This document shows, one piece after another, positions 24,965 to 33,031 of a stretch of 64,000 nt of DNA (its first letter is position 1; every line of letters begins with the position of its first letter). Location of the stretch: contig NZ_JABAIM010000001.1 of NCBI RefSeq assembly GCF_012641365.1, positions 372,001-436,000 of the forward strand, written 5' to 3'. The translations under genes and the position numbers were made by a program. The notes beneath the pieces were generated by a model, which saw only the letters and a program-made list of their open reading frames with translations, was not told where the DNA came from and did not search any database. This DNA comes from Leeia aquatica (GTDB taxonomy: Bacteria; Pseudomonadota; Gammaproteobacteria; Burkholderiales; Leeiaceae).

Positions 24965-25636
24965 TCAAGCCTGTACTTGCACCCGGTTTCCACGCGGGTT
25001 TGGCTCCGGCAGATAAAAGCGGTTGATCTCTTCGGCGGTCAGTACCCTGCCATTGCCGGATACCGGGGGTGAGCTGGCGGCCTGATACTGCTCACGCCGG
25101 GCCTCGGCCTCCAGCTGGCTCGCCGCGGCTGCGACGGCACGATCCTGCGGTGAGGGATCGGCAGGCGCCAGTGCGGCAGCACGGGCGGCCCGTGCAATCG
25201 ACAAGGTTTCTTCCGGTGAACGCCCTTTACTCAGGCGGATGGATACTTCACCGCTAACGGCGTAGCTCTGCCCATCTGGCCCACGGGTAAAGCCATAGCT
25301 GGCACCACCGATGGCCAGACCGCCGCTGGCCGCAATATGGGCTTGCTCATGACGGCGCACCGCCTGATCCTGCTGCTTCAGGTCTGCCACCTCAGCCTGT
25401 TCTGATTCCGTGAGTGCGGTGGCTTGCCCACTCGCCTCTTCGGCCGCTGGCGCCCCCTCTTCCGGGGAGGTGGCTGACCTGGCCAAGCCTTCCGACGACA
25501 GCGTCACCTTGCTGCCCAGGCAGCCTTCGCAGCCACATCCTGATGAGCACGTCGCGGTGGTGCCGTTAGTTGCGATCTGCCTTGCTGGGGTCGACACCTG
25601 CAAGGCAAGCGCAGTGGTAATGGAGCCCAGTTCCAT
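24965..25636 (-). CDS. Putative metalloprotease, SprA-related family
   Basis: 223 residues. The central part matches the SprA-related family: QDQAVRRHEQAHIAASGG with an HEQAH zinc-protease-like motif, then YGFTRGPDGQSYAVSGEVSIRL. The N-terminus carries a Cys cluster, CSSGCGCEGCLG, that looks metal-binding, and the flanks are Ala/Glu-rich and probably disordered. The start at 25636 follows GAAGGTGA. No signal peptide is evident. Proteolysis has not been read from sequence; only the HExxH-like motif supports it. Confidence 0.7.
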   Translation of the reverse strand: MELGSITTALALQVSTPARQIATNGTTATCSSGCGCEGCLGSKVTLSSEGLARSATSPEEGAPAAEEASGQATALTESEQAEVADLKQQDQAVRRHEQAHIAASGGLAIGGASYGFTRGPDGQSYAVSGEVSIRLSKGRSPEETLSIARAARAAALAPADPSPQDRAVAAAASQLEAEARREQYQAASSPPVSGNGRVLTAEEINRFYLPEPNPRGNRVQVQA

Positions 25637-25770
25637 GGGCAATCACCTTCGCCAGGATGATGATGACAGTATGCGCTTTTCACATGCTGAAACAAAGTCT
25701 TGCGGCCAGACGGTCGTCCTGCGGCGCCGTTTCAGGCATACTTGTGGCATAAGCTTATTCCGGAGTTGCC

Positions 25771-26862
25771 ATGAGTCACCGCCGTTGGGTTCAGGATGCC
25801 ATCCGCAAGATTGAAGCGGACTTTAATCGCTCCGCCGACACCCACCTGATCACCCTGCCCCTGCCGGGTTTTCCGGGCATTGATGTCTACCTGAAGGACG
25901 AATCCAGCCATCCTACCGGCAGTCTGAAGCACCGTCTGGCCCGCTCACTGTTCCTGTATTCGCTGTGTAATGGCTGGCTGCATGCCGGTAGTACGGTGGT
26001 AGAAGCCTCCAGTGGCTCGACGGCCATTTCGGAAGCCTATTTTGCACGTTTGCTGGGCCTGCCATTCATTGCCGTGATGCCGGCCACCACGTCGCCCGAC
26101 AAGATTGCCGCCATCGAATTCCAGGGGGGCCGTTGCCATCTGGTGCAGGACCCGACCGCCATCTACAGTGAATCCGAGCGCTTGGCCCGCGAGAACAATG
26201 GCCACTTCATGGACCAGTTCACCTACGCCGAGCGCGCGACGGACTGGCGCGCCAACAACAATATTGCGGAGTCCATGTTCCAGCAGATGAAGAAGGAACC
26301 ACATCCGGTTCCGCAGTGGATCGTCACCAGCCCGGGGACTGGCGGTACCACGGCGACGGTCGGGCGCTATGTCCGCTATCAGCAGCTGAATACCCGCGTG
26401 CTGTGTGCCGATGCGGAGCAGTCGGTGTTCTTTGACCACTATGTCAGTCGCGATCCGGACCTGAAACTGGAGTGCGGCTCACGCATTGAAGGTATTGGCC
26501 GCCCACGGGTGGAAGCCTCATTCATTCCGGACGTGATCGACGCCATGGTGAAAGTACCCGATACCGCCTCACTGGCTGCGATGCACTACCTCGCCAAGCG
26601 TCTGGGGCGCAGGGTCGGCGGGTCGACTGGCACCAACTTCATCGGCGTGCTGCTGGCTGCACAGGCCATGCGCCAGGCAGGTGAGACCGGCTCGATCGCC
26701 ACCATTCTGTGTGATGGCGGTGAGCGTTACTCCTGCAGCTACTACAATCCGGAATGGCTGCAGCAGCGCGGCTGGGACCTCAGCGATGCGCAGTCCACCA
26801 TCCAGGCCTGTGCAGAACAGGGTACCACTCTGCCGTGGGACATCCGCAGCAGCGGTTTGTAA
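25771..26862 (+). CDS. PLP-dependent cysteine synthase-family protein (Cds1-like)
   Basis: 363 residues of fold-type II PLP enzyme. The PLP lysine lies in ESSHPTGSLKHRLA, the substrate loop is EASSGSTAISEAYFA, and the phosphate-binding loop is TSPGTGGTTATVGRY. The C-terminal extension and GGSTGTNFIG resemble L-cysteine desulfhydrase Cds1 rather than CysK/CysM. It probably acts on cysteine or a related beta-substituted amino acid. It is a single gene with CGGAG before the ATG. Confidence 0.8.
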   Translation: MSHRRWVQDAIRKIEADFNRSADTHLITLPLPGFPGIDVYLKDESSHPTGSLKHRLARSLFLYSLCNGWLHAGSTVVEASSGSTAISEAYFARLLGLPFIAVMPATTSPDKIAAIEFQGGRCHLVQDPTAIYSESERLARENNGHFMDQFTYAERATDWRANNNIAESMFQQMKKEPHPVPQWIVTSPGTGGTTATVGRYVRYQQLNTRVLCADAEQSVFFDHYVSRDPDLKLECGSRIEGIGRPRVEASFIPDVIDAMVKVPDTASLAAMHYLAKRLGRRVGGSTGTNFIGVLLAAQAMRQAGETGSIATILCDGGERYSCSYYNPEWLQQRGWDLSDAQSTIQACAEQGTTLPWDIRSSGL

Positions 26863-27008
26863 GCAGAGTTTGATCCGCCCGCGCCGATGGTCGTGCCATG
26901 AGGCGGGCGAGTCTGAAAAAAATGTCATCCGGCGCGCACCGTTTTGCGATCAAGCAGCCTCTTTGCAGATGAGGATGTCCTCTCCCCATCATGTTCAAGG
27001 AGGTTGCC

Positions 27009-27218
27009 ATGTTTTATGCAAAGAATTTACCCCATTGGGAGCGCGTACTTCGCGTGCTGGTAGCGGTCGCCGCCACCGGTTATACCGTTGTGAACTGGAG
27101 CCACTCGGTATGGGCGGTTGCAGCAGGCTTGAGCGCCATCACACTGGCCTTGACTGGACTGGTCGGCTTTTGCCCGATGTGTGCCGTGGCCGGGCGTAAA
27201 CCCGTCCACAAGGGATAA
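27009..27218 (+). CDS. DUF2892 small inner-membrane protein
   Basis: 69 residues from the ATG at 27009, which has AAGGAGGT 4 bases upstream. It has two hydrophobic segments and ends GFCPMCAVAGRKP, the C-P-x-C pattern typical of the YgaP-type DUF2892 membrane domain, which in other proteins accompanies rhodanese domains. It is followed 3 bases later by an ECF sigma factor gene, so the two are co-transcribed. Function unknown. Confidence 0.8.
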   Translation: MFYAKNLPHWERVLRVLVAVAATGYTVVNWSHSVWAVAAGLSAITLALTGLVGFCPMCAVAGRKPVHKG

Positions 27219-27221
27219 GCC

Positions 27222-27764
27222 ATGATCACAGGCGTGATGGAGCGTGACCTGCTGGTTCGGGCCGCACAAACGGGTGACCCGGCCGCGATTTCACAGCTGC
27301 TGGCACAATGCCAGCCCGATGTGAGGCGTTATGCCCGGCGCCATTGTCACGCCAGCGATGTGGATGATGCGGTACAGGAATCACTGCTGACCCTGTCCCG
27401 CAAGCTGGGTGGGCTGAAGGCAGCGATTGCCTTCACCGCCTGGCTGTCTACGATCATCAAGCGCCATTGCATGAAGTTGGCGCGCATCACGCTCCGGCTG
27501 GATCCGCTGGATGAAGAGGCCATAGCGCAACAACTGACCAGCCGCACGGACATTTCACTGCGCATCGACCTGACACACGCGCTGGAGTCCCTGCCCGAGC
27601 ATTATCGAGAAGTCATCCTGCTGCGGGACTTTGAAGCATTGACCATTGCGGAAATGGCCGCGCAACTGCGCGAATCGCCTGGCGCCATCAAAAGCCGCTT
27701 GCACCGCGCCCGCGAACTGATTCGCGAGTACCTGCTCAGCGAGAGCACATCGCACGCGGGCTGA
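27222..27764 (+). CDS. ECF-type sigma-70 factor
   Basis: 180 residues with region 2 (LLAQCQPDVRRYARRHCHAS, DVDDAVQESLLTL) and region 4 (LPEHYREVILLRDFEALTIA, GAIKSRLHRARELIRE). No anti-sigma gene follows; the only partner is the DUF2892 membrane protein immediately upstream, which could sequester or couple it to the membrane. AGGGATAAGCC precedes the ATG. Its regulon is not predictable here. Confidence 0.85.
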   Translation: MITGVMERDLLVRAAQTGDPAAISQLLAQCQPDVRRYARRHCHASDVDDAVQESLLTLSRKLGGLKAAIAFTAWLSTIIKRHCMKLARITLRLDPLDEEAIAQQLTSRTDISLRIDLTHALESLPEHYREVILLRDFEALTIAEMAAQLRESPGAIKSRLHRARELIREYLLSESTSHAG

Positions 27765-27795
27765 CCATCCGCATGCGCCATGTATCAAAGTGCAC

Positions 27796-28623
27796 TTATG
27801 CTTGCTCGGCCGGCTGCGGTGCAAAGCGCTGTTGCATCATGTGCAGGTAACCCGCTTCACCAAGTTGCTCGCGCGCAGCCAGCAGCGCTAGCGCATCTGC
27901 CCCCACCACATAGCGGACCCGCTGTCGTTCACCATCCGTCACCGCCGTGTAGATCACATCCGCCACCGCCTCTGGCGTGGAATAGTACCCTTGCCGCTGT
28001 GAAAATGCCTGCCGCACCTGAGTGACATATTCATGATAGGGGTGATCGTCCCCCTGATAGGTCAAACTCAGCGAGCGACCTGCAAAGTCGGTTGCCACCC
28101 CGCCCGGCGCCACGAATTTGCTCTGGATGCCCCAGGGCGCCAGCTCATAGTGCAGGGCCTCACTCAAGCCCACCACGGCATATTTGGTAGCATGGTAGAC
28201 GGCATTGAGCGGCATGGTCACCAAACCGCCGATGGAGGCGATGTTGACGATCACCCCTTGTTGCTGGGCACGCATGGCAGGCAACACGGCACGGATGGTC
28301 GCCATGACACCCTGTACGTTGGTTTGCCACTGCCTTTCCAGCAAGGTTTCACTGGCGGTTTCCAAGGGGCCGAATGCACCAAATCCGGCATTGTTGACCA
28401 GCGCATCAATGCGACCAAAGCGCTGCAGGGTTTCCGCCATTACAGCAGCAATCTGCGTGGGCTGAGTCACATCCATTGCCATGACGGCAATCGTGTCCGG
28501 CAGAGGATGCGCTTCTGGCTGTCTCATGGTCGCCACCACCTGCCAGCCTTTGCTGGCAAACAATACTGCTGCAGCCCGGCCAATCCCGCTGGAACAACCG
28601 GTTATCACAATCACAGGTTTCAT
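27796..28623 (-). CDS. Short-chain dehydrogenase/reductase
   Basis: 275 residues, classical SDR: cofactor loop TGCSSGIGRA, NNAGFGAFG, catalytic Ser in VNIASIGG and YHATK. There is Gly-Cys rather than a basic residue in the loop, so cofactor preference is not clear. It lies downstream of a TetR gene on the same strand, and a 14-bp palindrome shared with the tetR promoter overlaps its ribosome site. Substrate unknown. Confidence 0.88.
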   Translation of the reverse strand: MKPVIVITGCSSGIGRAAAVLFASKGWQVVATMRQPEAHPLPDTIAVMAMDVTQPTQIAAVMAETLQRFGRIDALVNNAGFGAFGPLETASETLLERQWQTNVQGVMATIRAVLPAMRAQQQGVIVNIASIGGLVTMPLNAVYHATKYAVVGLSEALHYELAPWGIQSKFVAPGGVATDFAGRSLSLTYQGDDHPYHEYVTQVRQAFSQRQGYYSTPEAVADVIYTAVTDGERQRVRYVVGADALALLAAREQLGEAGYLHMMQQRFAPQPAEQA

Positions 28624-28626
28624 TAT

Positions 28627-28640
28627 CGAATTTCCATTCG
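28627..28640. promoter_or_regulatory. TetR operator-like site before the SDR gene
   Basis: CGAATTTCCATTCG matches 12 of 14 bases of the perfect palindrome upstream of the adjacent tetR gene. It lies 4 bases before the SDR start, so binding would block both transcription and ribosome access. Confidence 0.6.
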
Positions 28641-28657
28641 TTTAAAAGGCAAAAAAA

Positions 28658-29230
28658 TCAGGCGCAGAGTGCATCCCAGCAAAGGGAAAACGCCGCCTGA
28701 CGGAGGTCGGGTCCATCTGACAGTACACCATCCTGAATCAAACGGCTGAGGTCGCGTACCGAAGACTGCACAGACGCCATCAACAAAGGCAGCGGCAGTG
28801 GCTTCAGTTGTTCGCTTTGCTGACCCGCCAGCAGCAGCTCGGCAAAGAAATGCTGCATATTGCTGCTTAGCTCACGACTGCTCGCACTGAGGAAGGCCGA
28901 GCTGTGGTACTGCTCCATGAACACCAGCTCCTGCGGGTACTGCAAGCGGTTGTCCACCATATTGTGCCAGATGGTGCGGATGCGCGCTTTCAGCGGCTTG
29001 CCAGGGTCATCCTGTGCAATCAAGCGCTGAAAACTGCGGCTTTTGGCCTGCTGGTAGAGGCTGTCCAGCAGGTCTTGCTTGGAGGGGTAATACACATACA
29101 GGGTGCTGGCAGCCAGGCCTGCGGCACGGGCGATATCCGCCATTTTCAGCCGCAGCAGCCCCTGCTCCTGTACCAGCTGGTAGGTGGCCTGTTCGATGGC
29201 GGTTTGCTTGAGATCGTCCTTGGGTCGCAT
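28658..29230 (-). CDS. TetR-family regulator of the SDR gene
   Basis: 190 residues with N-terminal TetR helix-turn-helix (AIEQATYQLVQEQGLLRLKM, DIARAAGLAASTLYVYYPSK). The remainder is helical. The start is uncertain: ATG at 29230 or GTG at 29239, with no strong ribosome site. A perfect 14-bp palindrome lies 16 bases upstream and a near copy precedes the SDR gene 35 bases downstream, which points to control of both. Confidence 0.85.
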   Translation of the reverse strand: MRPKDDLKQTAIEQATYQLVQEQGLLRLKMADIARAAGLAASTLYVYYPSKQDLLDSLYQQAKSRSFQRLIAQDDPGKPLKARIRTIWHNMVDNRLQYPQELVFMEQYHSSAFLSASSRELSSNMQHFFAELLLAGQQSEQLKPLPLPLLMASVQSSVRDLSRLIQDGVLSDGPDLRQAAFSLCWDALCA

Positions 29231-29245
29231 GAACGGCACTATAAC

Positions 29246-29259
29246 CGAATTTAAATTCG
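29246..29259. promoter_or_regulatory. Perfect palindromic TetR operator
   Basis: CGAATTTAAATTCG, 14 bp, fully symmetric, immediately upstream of the tetR start and near-identical to the site before the SDR gene. Confidence 0.65.
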
Positions 29260-29289
29260 CTTTAAATACCGTTCATCCTTTTACATGCC

Positions 29290-29658
29290 TTAGCCTTGCA
29301 GCAGGGACCATGCGTACTCGTCACCCCGGTTCGCCGCCAAACCGACCAACAGCGTGAAAATCCGTTGTGGATCATCCTTGATCCATTGCTGCAGTTCGCC
29401 CATGCGCTGCTGCGCAGGATGCTCCGGGCTCACCGCGCCCACAGCTGCGGCTTGCTGCTCCAGCTGGTTGATGTCACGCAGCGGCAGCTCTGGATAATGC
29501 TTGAGGATGGCCTCAAAGATAACCAGGCGATACGCCGGGGGCAACAGCTGCGCGTCCAGCAGCATGGCGGTACGAATGATCTCGCCCACCACCGCCGACT
29601 TGACGGAGAGGACTGGCTGCTGCTTCTTGCTGACTTTCTTTTGCCGGAAAATGGCCAT
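29290..29658 (-). CDS. Hypothetical protein, 122 aa
   Basis: A soluble, mostly helical protein beginning MAIFRQKKVSKKQQ with a basic start, then VVGEIIRTAMLLDAQLLPPAYRLVIFEAIL. No family is recognised, and no catalytic motif or signal is visible. It lies 44 bases after the CDF transporter gene on the same strand and may be the third gene of the arsR-CDF operon. Confidence 0.55.
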   Translation of the reverse strand: MAIFRQKKVSKKQQPVLSVKSAVVGEIIRTAMLLDAQLLPPAYRLVIFEAILKHYPELPLRDINQLEQQAAAVGAVSPEHPAQQRMGELQQWIKDDPQRIFTLLVGLAANRGDEYAWSLLQG

Positions 29659-29702
29659 GATTGCTGTCTTTCAGTGATTGCTGGCGCGATGATACCTGAA
29701 GC

Positions 29703-30713
29703 TCAGCGCACCTGGGCTTCATGCAGGCTGCAATGATGCTGCACCGCCCCCTGCTCCACCTGCAAGGTGCAATGCTGGATGCGATAGCGGCTACGCAACA
29801 TTTCGGCCATCTGCTCCAGCATGGCATCGCTGGCCCCCTGAGGCATGACCAAGTGCGCGGTCAACGCCGTCTCCGACGTACTCATCCCCCAGATATGCAC
29901 ATCGTGCACCCCGGTCACCCCCGGTAGCGCACCCAGGGTGTCGATCACCTCTTGCGGCTGGATGTGCTCTGGCACGGCATTAAGGGCCAGCCGCACCGAA
30001 TCCCGCAGCAATCCCCAGGTACCCCACACAATCACCCCCATGATTACGAGACTGATCACCGGATCGATCCAGTACCAGCCGGTCCACCACATCAGCACCC
30101 CGGCCACCACCACACCCGCCGACACCGCCGCATCGGCCGTCAGATGCAGGTAGGCGCCCCGCTGGTTCAGGTCACCCTTGCTGCCCTTGATGAACAGCAT
30201 GGCCGACAGGCCATTGATGACGATACCGATCAAGGCCACCACCGTCACGGTCATGCCGGCGACCTGCGGTGGCTCACCCAAGCGGCGCATGGCCTCCCAG
30301 GCAATCCCGCCACACGCCAGCAGCAGCATCAATGCATTGGCCAGCGCCGCCAGAATGGAACTGCTACGTAAGCCATAGGTGAAACGGCTGGACGGAGTAC
30401 GCCGCCCCATCCAGGCGGCAGCCCACGCCAGCAGCAAGCCCATCACGTCCGACAGGTTATGCCCGGCATCTGCCAGCAAGGCGGTGGAATTGGCAAGCAC
30501 CCCATAGACAAACTCTACGGTCACGAACACGGCATTCAGGCCCACGGCCAGTGCAAACAGGCGGTTCACTTCTGCGGGCTGTGGCAAACCATGGTGATGA
30601 CCATGGTGCCCATGCCCATGCCCGTGGTCGTGGTCGTGGTCGTGGTCGTGCGGATGAGCATGCCCATGCTGGCAGCCCGCGTGGGAAGCGGTTTCATGGC
30701 GACGGTAGCTCAT
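29703..30713 (-). CDS. Cation diffusion facilitator metal efflux transporter
   Basis: 336 residues. The N-terminus is very His-rich (alternating HD, HG and HH over about residues 16-42), typical of zinc-binding ends of CzcD/ZitB-type transporters. Six membrane segments follow with the CDF metal-site residues LLADAGHNLSD and HLTADAA (a D/H site), then a C-terminal cytoplasmic ferredoxin-like domain (VHDVHIWGMSTSETALTAHL). It exchanges Zn2+, Co2+ or Cd2+ for protons across the inner membrane. Its start overlaps the ArsR stop by ATGA, giving a metal-responsive operon. Confidence 0.92.
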   Translation of the reverse strand: MSYRRHETASHAGCQHGHAHPHDHDHDHDHGHGHGHHGHHHGLPQPAEVNRLFALAVGLNAVFVTVEFVYGVLANSTALLADAGHNLSDVMGLLLAWAAAWMGRRTPSSRFTYGLRSSSILAALANALMLLLACGGIAWEAMRRLGEPPQVAGMTVTVVALIGIVINGLSAMLFIKGSKGDLNQRGAYLHLTADAAVSAGVVVAGVLMWWTGWYWIDPVISLVIMGVIVWGTWGLLRDSVRLALNAVPEHIQPQEVIDTLGALPGVTGVHDVHIWGMSTSETALTAHLVMPQGASDAMLEQMAEMLRSRYRIQHCTLQVEQGAVQHHCSLHEAQVR

Positions 30714-31021
30714 GCCAACTCCCCTTCCCCATCCGGCTCGGCCAGATGCTCCAGCAGATCGCTGATCATGCCGCTGATGTGCTGGTCAGCCGCCATGTAA
30801 AACACCTGCTTGCCTTGCCGCTCAGCGCGCACAATGCGCGCGGCCTTCAGCAAGCGCAAATGGTGGGACACCAGCGAGCTGCTCAAGCCCAAGCGCTCGG
30901 CCATGGCCGTCACCGGCACCGGCTCCTCCAGGCAGCTCATGACCACGCGCAAGCGGGTGGGGTCTCCCAGCAAGCGAAACAGATCGGCCAGTTCGGCTAC
31001 ATCGACATCATGGATTGGCAT
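30710..31021 (-). CDS. ArsR/SmtB-family metal-responsive repressor
   Basis: 103 residues from the ATG at 31021 (GGTGAGCGC upstream). Winged-helix DNA-binding domain: DLFRLLGDPTRLRVVMSCLE, VTAMAERLGLSSSLVSHHLRLLK, VRAERQGKQVFYMAADQHI. The C-terminal D/H residues (DQHISGM, HLAEPD) fit an alpha5-type zinc site as in CzrA/SmtB; there is no alpha3 Cys pair for arsenite. It is coupled to the CDF gene and has an SmtB-like operator upstream. Confidence 0.9.
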   Translation of the reverse strand: MPIHDVDVAELADLFRLLGDPTRLRVVMSCLEEPVPVTAMAERLGLSSSLVSHHLRLLKAARIVRAERQGKQVFYMAADQHISGMISDLLEHLAEPDGEGELA

Positions 31022-31040
31022 GCGCTCACCGCAAACAATT

Positions 31041-31060
31041 AAACATATATTCAAATGTTA
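31041..31060. promoter_or_regulatory. SmtB/CzrA-like operator
   Basis: AAACATATATTCAAATGTTA contains AACAT-N8-ATGTT inverted arms, the kind of imperfect AT-rich palindrome bound by zinc-sensing ArsR proteins, 20 bases upstream of the arsR start. Confidence 0.55.
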
Positions 31061-31154
31061 CATGTTATTCATCCCTCCATCAAGCCCGCCCGCATGGCCA
31101 TCCGGACAGGGCACGACTGGTGGATCAGGCCAACATCCTTTATCGTTCCGGGGC

Positions 31155-31613
31155 ATGGATGATTTTGAACTGTCACGCTATCTGCAAGCGTCGCCGGATG
31201 CCACCCAGCGCGGCCCGCTGGAGACGGTGCTGGCCTATATTGCGGCATTCCAGGCCTGGTCACGTGACTGTCATCACTGGGCGCGCCACCATCGAGAACG
31301 GGTTGCCGAGCTGCAAAGCGGCCCCGCCCGTGACGCTTTGCGCCAGATTCAGCAGGTGTACTGCACACTAAAGCATCGCCCCTTCCAGCGGGACAGCAGC
31401 GGCTATTACTTCTATGGGGGAACAGCAGATGCCAATCCGGATGGGGCACAGTTGACGCAACAGGACAAGCGCTCCGCCACAGTCCAGACCCTGCGCCGTC
31501 CCCCGCATGCACCGGCGTTCCGCTTCAGCCTGAAAAAGCAAGGTCAAGTCTGGCGTATCTGCAGCCTGGAGCGCCTGAACGGATGCGGAACATGGGAAGC
31601 GGATCGACTGTAG
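31155..31613 (+). CDS. Hypothetical protein, 152 aa
   Basis: Starts at ATG 31155 (MDDFELSRYLQAS); the longer frame upstream is antisense to arsR. No signal peptide. The C-terminus (PAFRFSLKKQGQVWRICSLE) resembles the last strands of NTF2-like folds, but the match is weak. It ends 2 bases before the convergent LysR stop. No function assigned. Confidence 0.5.
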   Translation: MDDFELSRYLQASPDATQRGPLETVLAYIAAFQAWSRDCHHWARHHRERVAELQSGPARDALRQIQQVYCTLKHRPFQRDSSGYYFYGGTADANPDGAQLTQQDKRSATVQTLRRPPHAPAFRFSLKKQGQVWRICSLERLNGCGTWEADRL

Positions 31614-31615
31614 CC

Positions 31616-32554
31616 CTAGCCTCGGCGGGCAGGCAGCAACCCCGCAGTGGACAGTCGGGACAGCACGTCTGCACAGCGCTCCGTCAGAAATTGCCGCAAG
31701 GTCTGCACCAGCGGGCTTACTTGCCTGCGCCCGGCACAGAGCAGATTCAGCGGCACCGGCTCCCCAGCCCAGTCAGGGCATAGGGCAACCAGGCGGCCTG
31801 CCAGCAGGTCTTCGGCCACATCCAGCGCCGACTTGTAGGCGATACCCTGCCCATCCAGCGCCCAGCGGCGTACCGCATCGCCATCATCCGTACTGCGATT
31901 GCCGGTGACCTGGAACGACACTTCACGGCCCTGCGGGAAAAACCGCCAACGGTCATAGACCACATCGCCGTGCTGGTACGTCAAACAGTTATGCGCGACC
32001 AGCGCAGCCGGTGTGGCAGGTTGACCATGCCGTGCAATATAAGTGGGCGCTGCACACAGCACCCGTCGATTATCAGATGCCACGGGCAAGGCCACCAGCG
32101 AGGAGTCCGGCAAAGTGCCATAGCGCAGGGCCAGGTCTACCGGCTGCCGGTAGACATCCGCCAGCCGGTCTGTCACCAGCAGCCGTAACTGCAGCTCCGG
32201 ATGCTGCTCTTGAAACTGGTCCAGCCAGGGCAACACCACATTACGCCCCAGATCGGACGGCAGGGAGAGCTGCAATAACCCTCGCAATGCCCGGATGCCG
32301 GTCAACGCGGCCTCACGCCCGTCGGCCAGCAACTGCAATGCCTGTCTGCAGTGATCCAGGTATATCCGGCCCTCGGTGGTCAGGCGCAGGCTGCGGGTCG
32401 ACCGCAAGAACACCGCCACCCCCAGCTCAGCTTCCAGTCGCTTGATCGCCATGCTGACAGCAGCGGGCGTCATGTTCAGTCGTCGTGCCGCGGATGAGAG
32501 GCTGCCCAGGTCCGCAGCCAGTTGAAAGATTTCCAGATCGCGCAAGGTTTGCAT
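31616..32554 (-). CDS. LysR-family transcriptional regulator
   Basis: 312 residues from ATG 32554. N-terminal LysR winged helix (LRDLEIFQLAADLGSLSSAA, TPAAVSMAIKRLEAELGVAVF) and a C-terminal substrate-binding domain. It is divergent from the monooxygenase-reductase-PEBP operon at 32720-34611, which is its most likely target. No clear T-N11-A palindrome was picked out in the AT-rich gap 32555-32719. Confidence 0.9.
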   Translation of the reverse strand: MQTLRDLEIFQLAADLGSLSSAARRLNMTPAAVSMAIKRLEAELGVAVFLRSTRSLRLTTEGRIYLDHCRQALQLLADGREAALTGIRALRGLLQLSLPSDLGRNVVLPWLDQFQEQHPELQLRLLVTDRLADVYRQPVDLALRYGTLPDSSLVALPVASDNRRVLCAAPTYIARHGQPATPAALVAHNCLTYQHGDVVYDRWRFFPQGREVSFQVTGNRSTDDGDAVRRWALDGQGIAYKSALDVAEDLLAGRLVALCPDWAGEPVPLNLLCAGRRQVSPLVQTLRQFLTERCADVLSRLSTAGLLPARRG

Positions 32555-32719
32555 GCCGGGATGATAAGCCCGCCCCACGTCATTTTCAAATAGTGATTAC
32601 AAGTCAATCAATCATCAGTGTGTTTTTTTAAAAATTAACTTGCCGCATGATGCTCCCGAAACGTGACCCGCCCAACCGACTACCCGGCAAGTGGGGTCCG
32701 CATCAGCCAAAGGATCATC

Positions 32720-33007
32720 ATGCCCCTGAGTATCATCGCCACAATTGTGGCTCATCCAGAACACCGTGAAGCCGTCGGCACCGCGCTGCGTGACATGCTG
32801 GCGCCCACCCGGGTCGAACCCGGCTGTCAGCAATATGACCTGCATGTGGATCAAGCCGACCCACTGTGCTGGGTCATGATTGAACGCTGGGCAGATGCCG
32901 CTGAGCTGGAAGCACACCTGCACAGCCCGCACATGGCTCGTTTGCAATCCGCCATTGCAGGCAAGGCCGCTGGCATCGACATCCAGCGCCTTGACCTTAT
33001 TGCCTGA
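32720..33007 (+). CDS. Antibiotic biosynthesis monooxygenase-domain (YgiN-like) protein
   Basis: 95 residues from ATG 32720 (AAAGGATC upstream). The ABM dimeric alpha/beta-barrel pattern is visible: IATIVAHPEHREAVGTALRD, EPGCQQYDLHVD and ERWADAAELEAHLHSPHM. Small enzymes of this type oxidise quinols or aromatic compounds without cofactor. It is first in an operon with a quinone/alkenal reductase-like protein, which fits quinone handling. Confidence 0.85.
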   Translation: MPLSIIATIVAHPEHREAVGTALRDMLAPTRVEPGCQQYDLHVDQADPLCWVMIERWADAAELEAHLHSPHMARLQSAIAGKAAGIDIQRLDLIA

Positions 33008-33031
33008 ACCTACCTTTAAAGGAGTATCACC

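Noticed and set aside
30598-30670. Tandem CAT/GTC-rich repeat read as a possible CRISPR or satellite
   Set aside because: It is in frame within the CDF gene and encodes the His/Asp-rich tail.
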